A stretch of DNA of 64,000 nt from Gari tellinella (taxonomy: Eukaryota > Mollusca > Bivalvia > Cardiida > Psammobiidae). The position numbers were made by a program, and so were the translations under genes. Each line of letters begins with the position of its first letter. Position 1 is the first letter of the stretch. Of this stretch, positions 61,824 through 64,000 are shown piece by piece. The DNA lies in the NCBI GenBank assembly GCA_922989275.2, contig OV277870.1, positions 37,506,356 to 37,570,355 on the forward strand, in the 5' to 3' direction. A model generated the notes under the pieces. That model saw nothing but the letters and a program-made list of their open reading frames with translations. It was not told where the DNA came from and ran no database searches.

Positions 61824-62380
61824 TGAGCGCCCGGGAGGTGATGTTCACGGTATTATTTTGCAATAAACGCGTTTGAACTCCAATAACTGCTGACTATTGA
61901 AAACAGACGGGAGGCAGACCACACAGGTGAAAATAATTTACTGTTCATATTTTACATTTATTGCATTACGTTTCCGATTTTGTGTCGTTTTAACTGGAAA
62001 TAAAAACATTAACTCAACTGTTGGTATGCCTGAGATTTGTTTATAAGAAATCTGTAGAGTATTTAATTAGTACGAATCAAAATTAGATGAGTAACAACGT
62101 TGTCATTTCTTTAATGTCGCATAAACATGTCTCGGGGTGAAGATTTCTGAAAACTTTCAAAACCTAGGTCAATATATATTTAATGGAAATACAGTATGAG
62201 ACATTTTAGAATGCTTTATTCTTTATTCCGCTAGAGCGATTTGAAAGTAAAACCAATACAGTTTCCATCTTGATCAGACGCATCTGATCAACACCCTACA
62301 TGTTTGACAGCCGCATGTTTTGTAATCATCATTCATCAGTCTATACACGTTGACATGCTTTTTAAGTTCATAACTATATA
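61824..62380. other. unannotated stretch with core relic
   Basis: A degraded hairpin core (TTGATCAGACGCATCTGATCAA) lies at about 62253-62305. No gene is recognised. Confidence 0.4.
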
Positions 62381-62386
62381 TACAAT

Positions 62387-62544
62387 CGAACTTCCATATC
62401 TCCCAGTCGCTTATGTGGAACATATCCGTATTTCAAATTTTAAACGTTTTTTCGACTAACGCGAGTTTTAAATAAAGATACACATCCATAGAAATGCGGG
62501 TAGCTTCGACTTACGCGATTTTGAGATAGCGATATTCGACTGTA
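62387..62544. repeat. degenerate F11 element
   Basis: GTGGAACATATCCGTATTTC and AAATGCGGGTAGCTTCG are decayed arms. The ends TCGAACTTCCATATCTCCC and GAGATAGCGATATTCGA form a longer inverted pair. Confidence 0.5.
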
Positions 62545-62746
62545 CATTATAAAGCTGTTGATAATTAGCAGGAAAGTATTAGAGGCCCACACGTTCTGTG
62601 AGAATATACTACAGCAGGCCAAAGGTTAATGAAGTTTCTAGGTGGGCTGGACTAGTGAAGGTGTTAACTAGATTTACAGAAAACATGTGAACAATTGACC
62701 TCTACTCTTGACGAACAAAATAATTCCAGAGGCTCTCTTATTCCAC

Positions 62747-62950
62747 TTAACTCGTTGCATGTAAACAGCGAAATCTTGATTACCTTTGCAAACAGTTTGG
62801 ATCCAGATGAGACGCCGCGTTACGCGGCGTCTCATCAGGATCCAAACTGTTTGACATGTTGAGCCTATTTTGGAAATAAAAAAAATTGCAAAAATCTATT
62901 ATAGAACAGTAGCAGACGACAATTGTTGCAGACGAAAAATATTACTTTAA
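62747..62950 (+). mobile_element. F1 element with GAGACG-variant hairpin
   Basis: TTAA at 62747-62750 and 62947-62950. The hairpin at 62788-62853 carries ATGAGACG and CGTCTCAT on its two arms, the same linked variant as 18982-19047. GCAGACGACAATTG and GCAGACGA boxes follow. Confidence 0.8.
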
Positions 62951-63121
62951 AGCCCAAATTGTAAAACTGTTACATACTTATGCTATGTTAATTAACCCTT
63001 CGCATTCTTATCGCCACTCTACTTCCAAACACCGAAACGGGGTGTCTGTTCAGATCCCGAAATATTTGGGCCCTCTTGATAAGGTGTCTTCAACCCTTTC
63101 ACTGCCAACTTTTTCGTGAGG

Positions 63122-63336
63122 TTTCAACCTCTTCACCGTTTCATTGTCGTCTGCTTCAACATTGTTGTCTGCAATGTCGTTTCAAAGTTAAAAATTAAGG
63201 CAATATGACTGAAGAAATTTCGAAAAAAATGTCAATCAGTTTGGATCCTGATCAGACGTCGCGTGACGCGGCGTCTGATCAGGATCCAAACCGTTTGCAA
63301 ACGCGCTTTTAAGCGTCATTGAGAGTGAAAGGGTTA
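63122..63336 (-). mobile_element. F1 element, reversed
   Basis: The right TTAA at 63333-63336 follows GAGAGTGAAAGGG. TTGTCGTCTGC and TTGTTGTCTGC boxes are in the left half. The hairpin is at 63232-63297. A partial duplicate of its left end (CCCTTTCACTGCC) lies at about 63096-63110. Confidence 0.82.
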
Positions 63337-63444
63337 AGCTAAAATTACTTTTAAAGTCAAATTTTATAAATAATTGCAGAAGACAATTATGAAACAGACG
63401 ACATTGTAGAAGACGATGAGTTAAGTTTGCAGTGGACGTTTCAG

Positions 63445-63678
63445 GGGCCCGTTTCATAAAAAATCTTACGACAAATGTTGTCGTAAGTCAAAACTTCAAG
63501 ATACATTTAATTTCTGATTTCTCTATCTAATCCTGTCTTGCGACATCTTTTTGGAATCGTCTTTTCAAGACGATTCCAAAAAGATGTCACAAGACAGGAT
63601 TAGATTGAGAAATAAATAATAATTGAGACTTTTATGATCTGACAAAAGTTGTCGTAAGAAGCTTTATGAAACGGGCCA
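63445..63678 (+). mobile_element. F8 element, full form, CAG-flanked
   Basis: CAG at 63442-63444 and 63679-63681. The central palindrome at 63525-63605 has centre GTCTTTTCAAGAC. The right TTACGACAA arm is partly deleted. Confidence 0.87.
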
Positions 63679-63744
63679 CAGGTATACAGTGCGCCCTCAA
63701 TGAGATCGGACAAATATTGTTCAATAACGTAAAGCACTTGTCAA

Positions 63745-63830
63745 AAAGTTATAAAGCATTTTAATTGAGTCTGAGATCGTTCTCAAGCTTTTGATTGGTC
63801 AGTTTTGAGTTTTTGCTCAATTAAAGTAAG
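63745..63830. repeat. F10 fragment
   Basis: GTTATAAAGCATTTTAATTG, GAGTCTGAGATCGTTCTCAAG and ATTGGTCAGTTTTGAG match one F10 arm. The second arm is only a few bases. Confidence 0.5.
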
Positions 63831-64000
63831 TGGTCCCTATTAGATATAGATCTTGATCTACATATCAGATTTGACCTTGTGTTTTATATTATATTGTAAA
63901 TATTTTTTTATATTTTGTACGACGAGACACTGTATAGTTTAAGTCAAATAAACGTTCTTCTACTTCTTAGGTTCCCTTAAAGGTCATTTTAGTTACCAAA

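Noticed and set aside
428..63297. Many similar ~66-bp palindromes that might suggest a CRISPR-like array or bacterial terminators
   Set aside because: Spacing is irregular over tens of kilobases, copies have their own inverted ends and target duplications, and the sequence is animal-like.

Overview
The window reads as intergenic or intronic DNA from an invertebrate animal, most likely a bivalve mollusc. This is inferred from the AT-rich composition, the lack of compact genes, the abundance of small inverted-repeat elements, and animal-type retroelement remnants (a Penelope-like element and a LINE 3' end). I could not support any host protein-coding gene. Nearly all short open frames here are translations of repeats.

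The dominant content is a dense population of short non-autonomous palindromic elements. I use working names. F1: ends CCCTTCACTGCC at TTAA sites. F2: ends CAGTGGAGAA at TA sites. F3: ends CAGTGCTCCCTC at TA sites. F4: TTAA sites, hairpin with GTGAAGACCCTGATCAGAGG. F5: TTAA sites, ends CCCTTTCCCCCATAGAAG. F6: ends CAGGGCTGCC, 6-bp target duplications. F7: ends CAGTAAAACCTC. F8: ends GGGCCCGTTTCAT, flanked by CAG. F9: ends CAGGGCTCCAGATAAG. F10 and F11: bare long palindromes. Most carry a 65-73 bp near-perfect hairpin in the middle. The same hairpin module occurs inside different end families: one version in F1, F2 and F3, another in F5, F6 and, more diverged, F7. The elements therefore look modular, with transposase-specific ends outside and an interchangeable hairpin inside. 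Arms of individual hairpins share private substitutions, and elements are often nested in one another.

Larger elements are interspersed. A LINE 3' remnant lies near 7.0-7.85 kb. A foldback element of ~160-bp tandem units with two tRNA-like sequences lies at 19.85-21.81 kb. Three copies of a ~1.05 kb element with CTTTAAGG inverted ends and an internal tRNA-like sequence lie at 21.96-23.01, 23.16-24.20 and 57.36-58.41 kb. A nested palindrome lies at 31.2-32.2 kb, and a 1.63 kb foldback built from an 8/16-bp tandem repeat at 37.56-39.19 kb. A ~7.6 kb structure with long inverted ends of ~175-bp tandem units (45.43-53.01 kb) encloses a head-to-head pair of 5'-truncated Penelope-like copies. Each of these encodes a GIY-YIG domain and carries a hammerhead-ribozyme motif downstream of the reading frame.

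The strongest candidates for something new are the shared, co-varying hairpin cassettes across unrelated end families and the inverted-end element with a built-in tRNA-like promoter. Hammerhead ribozymes are already known from Penelope-like elements. The boundaries given are read by eye from inverted ends and target duplications, so diverged copies are uncertain by some tens of bases.
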